From an uncultured Dehalococcoidia bacterium (GTDB lineage: Bacteria; Chloroflexota; Dehalococcoidia; Lucifugimonadales; Lucifugimonadaceae), in contig CAJWWK010000003.1 of the NCBI GenBank assembly GCA_913048295.1, forward strand, positions 1 to 64,000: a stretch of 64,000 nt of DNA, given 5' to 3'. A program made the position numbers and the translations under genes. The notes beneath the pieces are model-generated. The model saw only the letters and a program-made list of their open reading frames with translations. It made no database searches and was not told where the DNA came from. Of the stretch, positions 29,111 through 38,405 are shown in pieces; the stretch's first letter is position 1; every line of letters begins with the position of its first letter.

Positions 29111-30661
29111 ATGCCCAGCTACACACCCGATCCCGGCACATTCAAATCGCTTGCGACCGACCACAACCTGATACCCGTTTATCGAGAGATAAGCGCCGAT
29201 CTCGAAACGCCGGTTTCCGCCTATCTCAAAACGGCGGTTGGCACGCACTCGTTCCTTTTCGAGTCGGTCGAAGGTGGCGAAAACCTTGCCCGTTACAGCT
29301 TCCTCGGAACCGAACCCTCAGAAGTACTGACCACTGGCGCCGGGACTGAACACGGCGAAATCGACCCGCTCGATCTACTGCGCGACCGAATGGCAATCGT
29401 GAAATACGCAGAAGTCGAAGGACTCCCTAAGTTCCATGGCGGCGCGGTCGGGTACCTCGCGTACGACACGATCCGCTACTTCGAGCCGACCGTCCCGCAA
29501 ATCACTGACGAACAATCCGGACTCGGGGTACCTGAATCCGTCTTCATGCTCACCGATTCGCTGATGATCTTCGATCATGTCCGTCACACCATTTTCGTCG
29601 TGGCACACGCTGCTGTGAACGGCGACCCGGATGCGTCTTACGACCGGGCCACCGCAACAATCGAAGAGGTGATCGCACGGCTCGACCGACCCGTCCCACC
29701 AAACAGTTCCAGGCGACATTTTTTGCCGCCTTCAGGGTTCACGTCACGCGAGCCCAACCTCGACTACAGCGCCGTCGGCCAATCGAGCCAACCCCCACCG
29801 GAAGGAGGCGAATCGACCGGCCAGCCGTACATTCCGAACATGAGCCGCGAACGCTACGGTCAAATGGTAGAAAAGTGCAAGCAGGCCATCCAGGATGGCG
29901 AGGTAATCCAAGTCGTCGTCTCCCAGCAACTCGCCCGGCGCACCCCCGTGCAGCCGTTCGACCTCTACAGGTCGCTCCGCACCATTAACCCCTCGCCCTA
30001 CATGTTCTTTCTCGACCTGAACGGCTTTCACATTGTCGGTGCCTCTCCCGAACTTCTCACACAGGTCATCGATGGCAAGATGGCCGTTCACCCGATCGCC
30101 GGTACTCGTCCGCGTGGAATAAATGCCGAGCATGACGATGAGCTTGAACAAGAACTCATCACCGATGAAAAAGAAGTGGCAGAACATGTGATGCTGCTCG
30201 ACCTGGGCCGCAACGACGTCGGTCGGGTTTCCGATCCCGGCAGCGTCGACGTAACCCAGAGTTTCGAGATCGAAAAGTACTCACACGTCATGCACATCGT
30301 CTCGCACGTCACGGGCGATCTCTCAAAAAAATACGATGCCTTCGACGCCATGAAAGCGGCGTTCCCGGCTGGAACCGTTTCGGGTGCTCCAAAAGTACGG
30401 GCCATGCAGCTCATCGCCGAACTCGAGCCCGAAAAGCGAGGTCCCTACAGCGGGGCGGTCGGCTACTTCAGCTTCACCGGCAACATGGATACTGCGATAT
30501 CTCTACGGACCATGGTGCTGAAAGACGGTGTCGCCTACCTGCAGGCGGGTGGCGGGATAGTGGCAGATAGCGATACCCAGACCGAGTACGAAGAAACCCT
30601 TCATAAGCTGGGAGCGCTCATGCGGGCGATCGACCACGCGGAGGAATCTTCGGGTGTCTAG
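29111..30661 (+). CDS. trpE: Anthranilate synthase component I
   Basis: [59 protein letters not shown]. Confidence 0.96.
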   Translation: MPSYTPDPGTFKSLATDHNLIPVYREISADLETPVSAYLKTAVGTHSFLFESVEGGENLARYSFLGTEPSEVLTTGAGTEHGEIDPLDLLRDRMAIVKYAEVEGLPKFHGGAVGYLAYDTIRYFEPTVPQITDEQSGLGVPESVFMLTDSLMIFDHVRHTIFVVAHAAVNGDPDASYDRATATIEEVIARLDRPVPPNSSRRHFLPPSGFTSREPNLDYSAVGQSSQPPPEGGESTGQPYIPNMSRERYGQMVEKCKQAIQDGEVIQVVVSQQLARRTPVQPFDLYRSLRTINPSPYMFFLDLNGFHIVGASPELLTQVIDGKMAVHPIAGTRPRGINAEHDDELEQELITDEKEVAEHVMLLDLGRNDVGRVSDPGSVDVTQSFEIEKYSHVMHIVSHVTGDLSKKYDAFDAMKAAFPAGTVSGAPKVRAMQLIAELEPEKRGPYSGAVGYFSFTGNMDTAISLRTMVLKDGVAYLQAGGGIVADSDTQTEYEETLHKLGALMRAIDHAEESSGV

Positions 30662-32201
30662 TCCAATCTTCAAAACGTCGCTCAGCGAGTTCGAAACCGC
30701 GTCCACGAAGTTCGATGTCGTACCGGTCCGTGCGGTGGTCAGCGGAATTGGTTTCAGACCGATCGACGCGTTCAGGGTGCTCCGTGTATCGGCCACGCCC
30801 ACCTCAAACACCGCAGCCTTCATACTAGAATCGGAATCACCCGAAATCGGGGCGTCGCGCTACTCGTACGTCTGCCCGATGGCCACAGGCGTCGTTCGTA
30901 CGGGTACCCGGGAAACGCTCGGAGATATTGACCCGATTGACGCGTTGCGAACACACTTCGCATCCCGAACTGTCGCTCCTGATTCGGATCTGCCTGCGCT
31001 GGTTTCCGGGGTGTTCGGATACATCGCATACGAAGCGATCAAGCACTTCGAGCTATCTGTCGGCGAACTTCCGACGGATCCGACTGGATCACCAGTATCG
31101 GCATTCGTGATTCCGCGCGAGTTGCTCGTGTTCGATCGTCTGCTCGACCAGCTTCACATCGTAATTTTCGCTTCGTACGCAGATCAGTACGAAGCAATCG
31201 CCAGCCGTATTTCCGATATATGCAAAACGCTTGAAACAACGGTAACCAGAACTCAGCTAACTGAACCACCAGAAACGCAATCAGACGCCGAACACCTCCA
31301 CACGCCACCTCCCGCTACCGGCACGAACTACTGTGAACTGGTCCGGTCAGCGCGAAACGCAATCATTGAAGGTGAGTTGATACAGGTCGTGCTCGGGCAA
31401 CGCGTTGAACTCAACACCACAGCCGATTCCATCGACATATACGAGCAGCTGTCGGCAATGAACCCCTCGCCCTACATGTACCTGCTCAATCTGGGCGATA
31501 TGCAACTGATCGGTGCATCTCCCGAACTGATGTTGAGATCGACTGACGGCGTCGCTGCGGTGCATCCCATCGCAGGAACCCGACCACGCGGCGAAACCAC
31601 TGAACATGACCTCCAGAACGAAGCCGACCTGATCTCAAACGAAAAAGAATCAGCAGAGCACGTCATGCTTGTCGACCTCGCCCGCAACGATCTTGGGCGC
31701 GTGTGCAAACCCGGCACAGTCAGGGTCAAATCATTCAAGCAGGTCGAACGCTACTCACACGTAATGCACCTCGTTTCACGGGTCGAAGGAAGGCTTGCAA
31801 AAGGAAAAGACGGGATCGACGCATTCAAGGCCGGCTTTCCTATCGGCACTCTCTCGGGGGCACCGAAAATACGTGCGGCCCGGCTGATCGCCGAACTTGA
31901 GCCAGAAGGTCGCGGACCCTACTGCGGCGGAATCGGATGGTTCAGGACAAACGGCGACATCGACACCGGGACCATCATCAGGTCGATCGTCCTCCGGGAT
32001 GGCACCGCGCACGTTCAGGCTGGAGCCGGAATCGTGTTCGACTCCGTTCCTGAGGCCGAAAATCTCGAATCGCTCCAGAAGGCCAAAGCCCCTTTGCTGG
32101 CGATCGCCAGGGCCGAAGCCGTCCATGAACGCCATTGGCAGACCGGCGAACAAGTATTCGAACCAACTCACACCGCAACAACCGTAATCACAGCGGAGTA
32201 A
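30654..32201 (+). CDS. Second anthranilate synthase component I-like protein (divergent TrpE/PabB paralog)
   Basis: GTG start overlapping trpE by 8 nt; [56 protein letters not shown]. Confidence 0.9.
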   Translation: MSSPIFKTSLSEFETASTKFDVVPVRAVVSGIGFRPIDAFRVLRVSATPTSNTAAFILESESPEIGASRYSYVCPMATGVVRTGTRETLGDIDPIDALRTHFASRTVAPDSDLPALVSGVFGYIAYEAIKHFELSVGELPTDPTGSPVSAFVIPRELLVFDRLLDQLHIVIFASYADQYEAIASRISDICKTLETTVTRTQLTEPPETQSDAEHLHTPPPATGTNYCELVRSARNAIIEGELIQVVLGQRVELNTTADSIDIYEQLSAMNPSPYMYLLNLGDMQLIGASPELMLRSTDGVAAVHPIAGTRPRGETTEHDLQNEADLISNEKESAEHVMLVDLARNDLGRVCKPGTVRVKSFKQVERYSHVMHLVSRVEGRLAKGKDGIDAFKAGFPIGTLSGAPKIRAARLIAELEPEGRGPYCGGIGWFRTNGDIDTGTIIRSIVLRDGTAHVQAGAGIVFDSVPEAENLESLQKAKAPLLAIARAEAVHERHWQTGEQVFEPTHTATTVITAE

Positions 32202-32208
32202 CAATCCA

Positions 32209-32787
32209 ATGCTTCTCCTGATCGACAACTACGACAGCTTCACCTACAACCTGTTCCAGTACCTCTCAGAACTCGGAGCCGAGGTCGAGGTGATTCGCAA
32301 CGACAAGGCCACAATCGCCGAACTCGCCGAACTCAAGCCCGAGCGGGTCGTCGTCTCGCCCGGTCCCTCCACCCCCGACAATGCCGGCATATCGGTCGAC
32401 GTCGTAAAGCACTTCGCCGGCAAGGTACCGGTGCTTGGCGTCTGTCTGGGCCACCAGTGCATAGCACAGGCATTTGGTGGAGTGGTCAAAAACGCGGGCG
32501 AAATACGGCACGGAAAAACGTCGCCGATCCACCACGACGGCCAGGGCGTCTTCGCGGGACTCCCACAGCCGTTCGAAGCCGTGCGCTACCACTCGCTGGC
32601 AGTTGAGCCAGAAACCGTTCCCGACGTGTTCGACGTAACAGCGAGAACTGAAAACGGCATAATTATGGGAATAAAACACAGGGATCTCGATGTCGAGGGA
32701 GTGCAGTTCCATCCGGAGTCGATCATGACCGAGGTAGGCAAGGACCTGCTCCAGAATTTCCTCGATAAACCGTCGCAAAACGGGTAA
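32209..32787 (+). CDS. trpG: Anthranilate synthase component II (glutamine amidotransferase)
   Basis: [47 protein letters not shown]. Confidence 0.96.
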   Translation: MLLLIDNYDSFTYNLFQYLSELGAEVEVIRNDKATIAELAELKPERVVVSPGPSTPDNAGISVDVVKHFAGKVPVLGVCLGHQCIAQAFGGVVKNAGEIRHGKTSPIHHDGQGVFAGLPQPFEAVRYHSLAVEPETVPDVFDVTARTENGIIMGIKHRDLDVEGVQFHPESIMTEVGKDLLQNFLDKPSQNG

Positions 32788-32861
32788 AAACAGCTTAGAT
32801 GTAACACGAACAGAAAAACACCAGCCATTTCAGCCAACATCGATTCAACCTGAAGATAAAA

Positions 32862-33908
32862 ATGAAAATCCAGCAGGCTATCCAGGCAGCCGTCGACGGC
32901 GTTGACCTTTCTCAGGAAGACGCCGCCGATGCGATGCGCTCCATCATGTCGGGGGATGCGACCCCGGCCCAGTTCGGCGCGTACGTGACCGCTCTGCGCA
33001 TGAAAGGCGAAACGCCCTACGAGATCGCCGGCATGGCAAGCGTGATGCGCGAAGTCTCTCTCCATATCGACACCGATACCGACCTGGTCGATACCTGCGG
33101 CACCGGCGGTAGTGGGCTCAACTGGTTCAATATTTCCACAGCCTCGGCCTTTGTCGTCGCAGGTGCCGGAGTCCCGGTCGCCAAGCACGGCAACAGGGCG
33201 ATGTCGGGCTCATCTGGCAGCGCCGACGTGCTTGAGGCGCTCGGCGTTAACATCACACTGGGACCAGAAGGCGTGAAGAACTGCATCACCGAAGCGGGTA
33301 TCGGCTTCATGTTCGCCCAGGCGTTTCATCCGGCGATGAAGTTCGCGGGCCCGCTCCGTCCCCAGATCGGAATTCGCACGATCTTCAACTTTTTGGGCCC
33401 CCTCACGAACCCGGCAGGCGCAACGCGCCAGGTAGTCGGCGTTTCCGATGCTACCTTCGCTCACAAAATCGCACAGGCCCTCGAGATTCTCGGCACCCGG
33501 TACGCCTTTGTCGTTCATGCCGAATCGGGTGGTGACGAAGTCGATATTGAAGGGCAAACCCTGATCTACCAGGTCAACTCAGACGGCGTAAAGCGCCGCC
33601 GCACCCGACCTGCCGATTTCGGGTTACCCGAAGGCAGGCGCGATCACCTCGTAACCGATTCCGTAGAACATTCAGCCGAAATTATCTGCAGGATATTCAC
33701 CGGCGAAGGCGGAGGACACAACGCGCCGGTCTCGCCTGAGACCTCTCGACGAAATGTAGTCGTGCTCAACTCGGCAGCTGCACTGATGGCAGCCGGCAAA
33801 GCAACGGCATTCCAGGAGGCCTCGGCGATCGCGCAGGACTCTATAGATTCGGGGGCGGCACAGGCCAGACTTAGCGCGCTGGTCAAAGTAAGCCAGGAGC
33901 AAACTTGA
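32862..33908 (+). CDS. trpD: Anthranilate phosphoribosyltransferase
   Basis: DTCGTGGSGLNWFNISTASAFV, KHGNRAMSGSSGSADVLEALG, FNFLGPLTNPA. Confidence 0.97.
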   Translation: MKIQQAIQAAVDGVDLSQEDAADAMRSIMSGDATPAQFGAYVTALRMKGETPYEIAGMASVMREVSLHIDTDTDLVDTCGTGGSGLNWFNISTASAFVVAGAGVPVAKHGNRAMSGSSGSADVLEALGVNITLGPEGVKNCITEAGIGFMFAQAFHPAMKFAGPLRPQIGIRTIFNFLGPLTNPAGATRQVVGVSDATFAHKIAQALEILGTRYAFVVHAESGGDEVDIEGQTLIYQVNSDGVKRRRTRPADFGLPEGRRDHLVTDSVEHSAEIICRIFTGEGGGHNAPVSPETSRRNVVVLNSAAALMAAGKATAFQEASAIAQDSIDSGAAQARLSALVKVSQEQT

Positions 33909-34717
33909 AAAACATTCCCGGAATACTTGGCGAAATCGTTGAAAAACGGTTGCTCCGAATCGAGGAAGCAAAAAAAAATTGCAGCTTCGAGGAAGTCAGG
34001 ACAGCCGCCGAGCATGCGCGCCGACCGTTATCGCTGCAACGGGCAATCGGTGCCCGCAGCGGTGTGTCGCTGATCGCCGAGATGAAAAGATCCTCCCCCT
34101 CCGCAGGGCCGCTCGACCCCGATCTCGACCCTGCCAACCGCGCAGTTCTGTACTGCGATGCCGGTGCTACCGCCATTTCGGTACTCACGGAGCAGGACTA
34201 CTTCTCCGGTTCCATCGACGACCTCGTCGCGGTCTCAGAAGCAGCGCGGCGTTCGCGCGTCCCGGTACTCCGCAAGGACTTCATCGTTGACCCGTACCAG
34301 GTGTTCGAGGCGCGGGCGGCCGGCGCCGACTGCATTCTGCTTATCATCGCCATACTTGAGCCCGAAAACTACGCTGATCTGTTCACTATCTCGACCTCGA
34401 TGGGTATGGACGTGCTCGTCGAAGTTTTTGATGAATCCGAACTTGAATCGGCCATGCAGATCGACCCCCGCGTAATCGGCGTGAACAATCGAAACCTTAA
34501 GACGCTCAAAACATCACTGACTGAGTTCGAAGAACTGGCAGCCAAAATACCGCCCGACCGCATCCGCGTGGCCGAAAGCGGCATGAAGACTGCAGCCGAT
34601 GTCGAACGCATGGGCCACGCCGGGGCGAATGCAGTGCTGGTAGGCGAGTCCCTGATGAAGGCCGGTGGCGACCTCGGGGCACTCGTAGCAGCAATGGCAG
34701 CCGTGGAAGTAGGATAA
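33905..34717 (+). CDS. trpC: Indole-3-glycerol phosphate synthase
   Basis: LIAEMKRSSPSAGPL, AISVLTEQDYFSGS, PVLRKDFIVDPYQVFEARAAGAD, IGVNNRNLKT. Confidence 0.97.
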   Translation: MKNIPGILGEIVEKRLLRIEEAKKNCSFEEVRTAAEHARRPLSLQRAIGARSGVSLIAEMKRSSPSAGPLDPDLDPANRAVLYCDAGATAISVLTEQDYFSGSIDDLVAVSEAARRSRVPVLRKDFIVDPYQVFEARAAGADCILLIIAILEPENYADLFTISTSMGMDVLVEVFDESELESAMQIDPRVIGVNNRNLKTLKTSLTEFEELAAKIPPDRIRVAESGMKTAADVERMGHAGANAVLVGESLMKAGGDLGALVAAMAAVEVG

Positions 34718-34721
34718 TCCC

Positions 34722-35378
34722 ATGCCTGCCGAAATAACCCGAATAAAAATTTGCGGCCTCCGCGGTGCCGATGCAGCGGTCGCCGCTTCGAATGCCGGAG
34801 CAGACTTTCTCGGCTTTAATTTCGTCGAAGGCGTTCGCAGACAACTCCATCCCGATCAGGGCGCACAGATCGTTGCAGGGTACAAACGCGATCGAGACGA
34901 CTCAAACACGCCCGGATTGGTCGGTATTTTCCGGAACCAGAACGCCAGCTGGGTGAACGAGACATCGGCAAGTGCCGGCCTCGACTATGTCCAGCTCTGT
35001 GGCGATGAAGATGACGACTACATTGCACAAATGCAACTGCCGATCTTCAGGCAGGTCCGCGTCAAGCAAGGCACAATCGCGATCGAGCTCGCAAAAATCG
35101 TCACGCCCCATCTCGAAGCCGACCGTATCGTGATCCTCGATCACTATTCTGAGGTCTCGCACGGCGGCTCGGGACTATCGTTCGACTGGGCGGCGGCCGA
35201 GGGTGTAGCGAACCGCGACAGAGTAATGCTTGCAGGTGGGCTGAACCCGGAGAACGTCGTAAGTGCAATCGCCCAACTCTCGCCCTGGGGCGTCGACGTA
35301 GCGAGCGGAGTCGAGACTGAAGGTGTAAAAGATCCCGACCGCATCCGTGCCTTTATCAGCGCCATCCAAAACGCCTGA
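34722..35378 (+). CDS. trpF: Phosphoribosylanthranilate isomerase
   Basis: IKICGLRGADAAVAASNAGADFLGFNFVEG, LAGGLNPENV, GVDVASGVETEGVKDPDRI. Confidence 0.95.
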   Translation: MPAEITRIKICGLRGADAAVAASNAGADFLGFNFVEGVRRQLHPDQGAQIVAGYKRDRDDSNTPGLVGIFRNQNASWVNETSASAGLDYVQLCGDEDDDYIAQMQLPIFRQVRVKQGTIAIELAKIVTPHLEADRIVILDHYSEVSHGGSGLSFDWAAAEGVANRDRVMLAGGLNPENVVSAIAQLSPWGVDVASGVETEGVKDPDRIRAFISAIQNA

Positions 35379-35470
35379 TTCCGCCCAACCTGCGCGTCGT
35401 CTCTTAACGCGTCCCGGCGTAGACTTCGGCTTCGTTCGGAGCATCCTCAAATATCTGGAGCAAGTACCAC

Positions 35471-36487
35471 ATGTCAGAAAAACTGCGAATGGCCCAGTAC
35501 GGAACAAAACACGGCCACGCGCAGGGCGTGCTGCAGGTGATGCTCAATCACCCTGGAGTCGAAGTTGTCGGGGTATACGAACCCGACTCCGCCCGCCAGA
35601 AACAGGTGGAAGGTTCCGGCGATGGAGCCTGGGGGAAGGTCCGGTTCGTCGACAACCCATCTGAATTCCTCGACGACCCTACGGTAGTCGCAGTTTCGTC
35701 CGAAGGCTCAAACAGGGAAAGCCTCGTATTCACTGAACAAATTGTGGCCGCCGAGAAGCATGTTTTTTACGACAAGCCAGCCGGCGACGACTACGAACGA
35801 TTTGAACACGTTGTCGAACAGGCCAGGCGCCAGAACACGCTCTTGCAGATGGGCTACATGTTCCGAAAACACGATGGTTTCGAGCGAATTACCGCCTGGG
35901 CGCGGTCAGGTTTTCTCGGGCACATCTTCCAGGTCAGGGCGCACATGTCGACATGGATTCCAGAGCAAAACCCCGAAGGCATCTTCACCGGACGTGAAGG
36001 TCTGGCGCACCACGAAGGTGGTGTGATGTACGACCTCGGCGGCCACGTGCTCGACCAGGTGGTCTGGATCCTCGGTCGGCCCAGCCGGGTGACCGGTTTC
36101 CTCCAGCACGCAACCTCAGAAACGCCGGGGGTGATGGACAACACGCTCGGTGTTTTCGAATACGACAACGCAATTGCAACGGTCGATATCACAGCGATGG
36201 AACCCCGCCCGATGGCCCGCCGCTTCGAGGTGTACGGCACGAAGGGCTCAGCGATCATGGAGCCATTCGAGCCAGCCGATACTGTTCGACTGGTTCTAGA
36301 AAATGACCAGGGCGAATATAAAAAAGGTGTGAACACCATCAAGATCGAGGACCGGCCCCGTTACGTCGGTACATTCGCCGAATTCGTCCGCAACATCCGC
36401 GGCGAGTCCGAACCGCTACGCTCCCTCGACCACGAACTGCTGGTTCAGGAAACGCTGATGCGTGTCACGGGCGGCCTCGACACCTAA
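35471..36487 (+). CDS. Gfo/Idh/MocA family oxidoreductase
   Basis: N-terminal nucleotide-binding fold, FYDKPAGDDYERFEHVVE, GGVMYDLGGHVLDQVVWILG. Confidence 0.88.
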   Translation: MSEKLRMAQYGTKHGHAQGVLQVMLNHPGVEVVGVYEPDSARQKQVEGSGDGAWGKVRFVDNPSEFLDDPTVVAVSSEGSNRESLVFTEQIVAAEKHVFYDKPAGDDYERFEHVVEQARRQNTLLQMGYMFRKHDGFERITAWARSGFLGHIFQVRAHMSTWIPEQNPEGIFTGREGLAHHEGGVMYDLGGHVLDQVVWILGRPSRVTGFLQHATSETPGVMDNTLGVFEYDNAIATVDITAMEPRPMARRFEVYGTKGSAIMEPFEPADTVRLVLENDQGEYKKGVNTIKIEDRPRYVGTFAEFVRNIRGESEPLRSLDHELLVQETLMRVTGGLDT

Positions 36488-36906
36488 CCCCTTGAAGGAA
36501 CGTCAACACCCTCGGGCCAGGCGACCTTGAACAGGCTGGCCGCCTTGAAATTCGCACCCGTGATCGTGGCATCGCGCAGAACGCACCGGTACAGCGTCGC
36601 CCCGCGCAGATCGACATCCGTCAGATCAGCACCCGAACAGTTCGCACGGTAAAGAGTCGATTTTTTCATCGAAGCACCGGCCAGGTTCGCGCGCCTCAAC
36701 TTCGCTTCGCTAAACACCGCCTCATCGAGATTCGCCCCGGATAAGTCGGCACCATCAAGCAGCGCGCGTGTGAAATTCCGACCCCGCAGGTCTCTGCCTG
36801 ACAGATCGGCGCCCTTCAAATCCAGCGGCTCTGGCGAATGGTTCCGGTGCCAGGTAGCCAGGTCCTCGGCAGTACCCTCAAGCAAATCGAAATGGTCCTG
36901 GTTCAT
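36484..36906 (-). CDS. Pentapeptide repeat protein
   Basis: LKGADLSGRDLRGRNFTRALLDGADLSGANLDEAVFSEAKLRRANLAGASM A(D/N)LXX repeats. Confidence 0.9.
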   Translation of the reverse strand: MNQDHFDLLEGTAEDLATWHRNHSPEPLDLKGADLSGRDLRGRNFTRALLDGADLSGANLDEAVFSEAKLRRANLAGASMKKSTLYRANCSGADLTDVDLRGATLYRCVLRDATITGANFKAASLFKVAWPEGVDVPSRG

Positions 36907-36995
36907 CCCTCGATTATGAGCAGCAAGTCACGCCACGTCGATCCAGCCAGCATGACATTCGACTTCTTTCTCGCTGTTTGTAAAATCGGCCCATA

Positions 36996-37016
36996 TTTGA
37001 AACACCTTTGAAACAC
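36996..37016 (+). repeat. Tandem 11-nt-spaced direct repeat upstream of glutamine synthetase
   Basis: TTTGAAACACC TTTGAAACAC; possible regulator site. Confidence 0.4.
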
Positions 37017-37180
37017 GTGTCATATAACTTATTTCGCGGCTGCTCAACCGATCAGGTGACCAGCCGTCCTAAAGTGAATGACACAAGTAGAATGTGCGTT
37101 GCTCAATTCGGAAACGTTAATTCAGCGCTGGCGTGATATAACGGCCCGGCGGAACCGTGACAAGACGAGGAACAAGAACG

Positions 37181-38206
37181 ATGGCCTACATAGCCGAATA
37201 TATTTGGATCGACGGCACCCAGCCGACCGCCAAACTGCGATCGAAGGCCCAGGTGCTGGCAGACGGCAAAGAGCCCGCTATCTGGGCATTCGATGGATCA
37301 TCAACAAATCAGGCGGCTGGCGATCAGTCCGATGTTGTTCTGAACCCGGTCCTGGTTGTTCCAGACCCGATTCGCGGCGGCGACAACAAGCTCGTGATGT
37401 GCGAAACGCTTCTTACCGACCTGACGCCGCACCCGAGCAACACCAGAGCAAAGTGTGCCGCGACGGCCGAGCAGTACCGCGACCTCGACACCTGGTTCGG
37501 CCTTGAACAGGAATACACCTTCTTCGAGGGTCTTGCCCCGCTCGGTTGGCCCGACAACGGCTTCCCGGCCCCGCAGGGTGGCTACTACTGTGGTGTTGGC
37601 TCTGACGAAATTTTTGGAAGGCGAGTCGTGAACGCCCATCTGCAGGCCTGTATCGACGCCGGAATACACATTTCAGGTATCAACGCCGAAGTGATGCCCG
37701 GACAATGGGAATTTCAAATCGGCCCCGTGGCAGCGCCTCTCATTGGCGACGAAATGTGGCTCGCCCGGTGGTTGCTCTACCGGATCGCCGAAGATCACCT
37801 TGGTCCCAAGGGCATCCCCATCTCGGCAACCCTCAGCCCAAAGCCGGTCGCTGGCGACTGGAACGGAGCAGGCTGCCACACCAACTTCTCGACTACCGAA
37901 ATGCGGGATGGTTACGAAGCATGCATCGCAGCAGCCGAGGCGCTTGGCGCCGGTGATAAGCCCGCACTGCACATCGCCAACTACGGTGAAGGCGTCGAAA
38001 CCCGCCTCACGGGCGAACACGAAACAGCACGGCACAACGAGTACTTCTACGGTGTTTCCGATCGGGGTGCGTCGGTGCGAATACCCTGGCAGGTCGAAAA
38101 GGCGGGCAAGGGCTACATCGAAGACCGACGACCGAACGCCAACTGCGACCCGTACGTGGTAACCCAGTTGGTCATCGACACCGTCTGCTCGGTAGCCACT
38201 TCGTAA
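37181..38206 (+). CDS. Glutamine synthetase, GSII-like (eukaryote-type, short)
   Basis: AEYIWIDG, WAFDGSSTNQA, GLEQEYTFFEG, INAEVMPGQWEFQIGP, NGAGCHTNFST, GVSDRGASVRIP, DRRPNANCDPY. Confidence 0.92.
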   Translation: MAYIAEYIWIDGTQPTAKLRSKAQVLADGKEPAIWAFDGSSTNQAAGDQSDVVLNPVLVVPDPIRGGDNKLVMCETLLTDLTPHPSNTRAKCAATAEQYRDLDTWFGLEQEYTFFEGLAPLGWPDNGFPAPQGGYYCGVGSDEIFGRRVVNAHLQACIDAGIHISGINAEVMPGQWEFQIGPVAAPLIGDEMWLARWLLYRIAEDHLGPKGIPISATLSPKPVAGDWNGAGCHTNFSTTEMRDGYEACIAAAEALGAGDKPALHIANYGEGVETRLTGEHETARHNEYFYGVSDRGASVRIPWQVEKAGKGYIEDRRPNANCDPYVVTQLVIDTVCSVATS

Positions 38207-38246
38207 GCCAAAAAAATCCGCAGGCAACTGTTAAAAAATGACAATG

Positions 38247-38276
38247 GAAGGGACGGCTCAGGTCGTCCCTTCTTTT
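38247..38276 (+). terminator. Rho-independent terminator after glutamine synthetase
   Basis: GAAGGGACG-GCTCAGGT-CGTCCCTTC stem followed by TTTT. Confidence 0.8.
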
Positions 38277-38405
38277 AATGCTCGTCTTTTCTGTACGCTA
38301 TCGCCTTTAGATAATCGGCAGGGAACAGATATCATCCCTTGCCATCTCCGCCCGGTAAATTCCATTGCCTGAAGTGCCGAAACCAACGAGATCAACATCC
38401 GCTCC

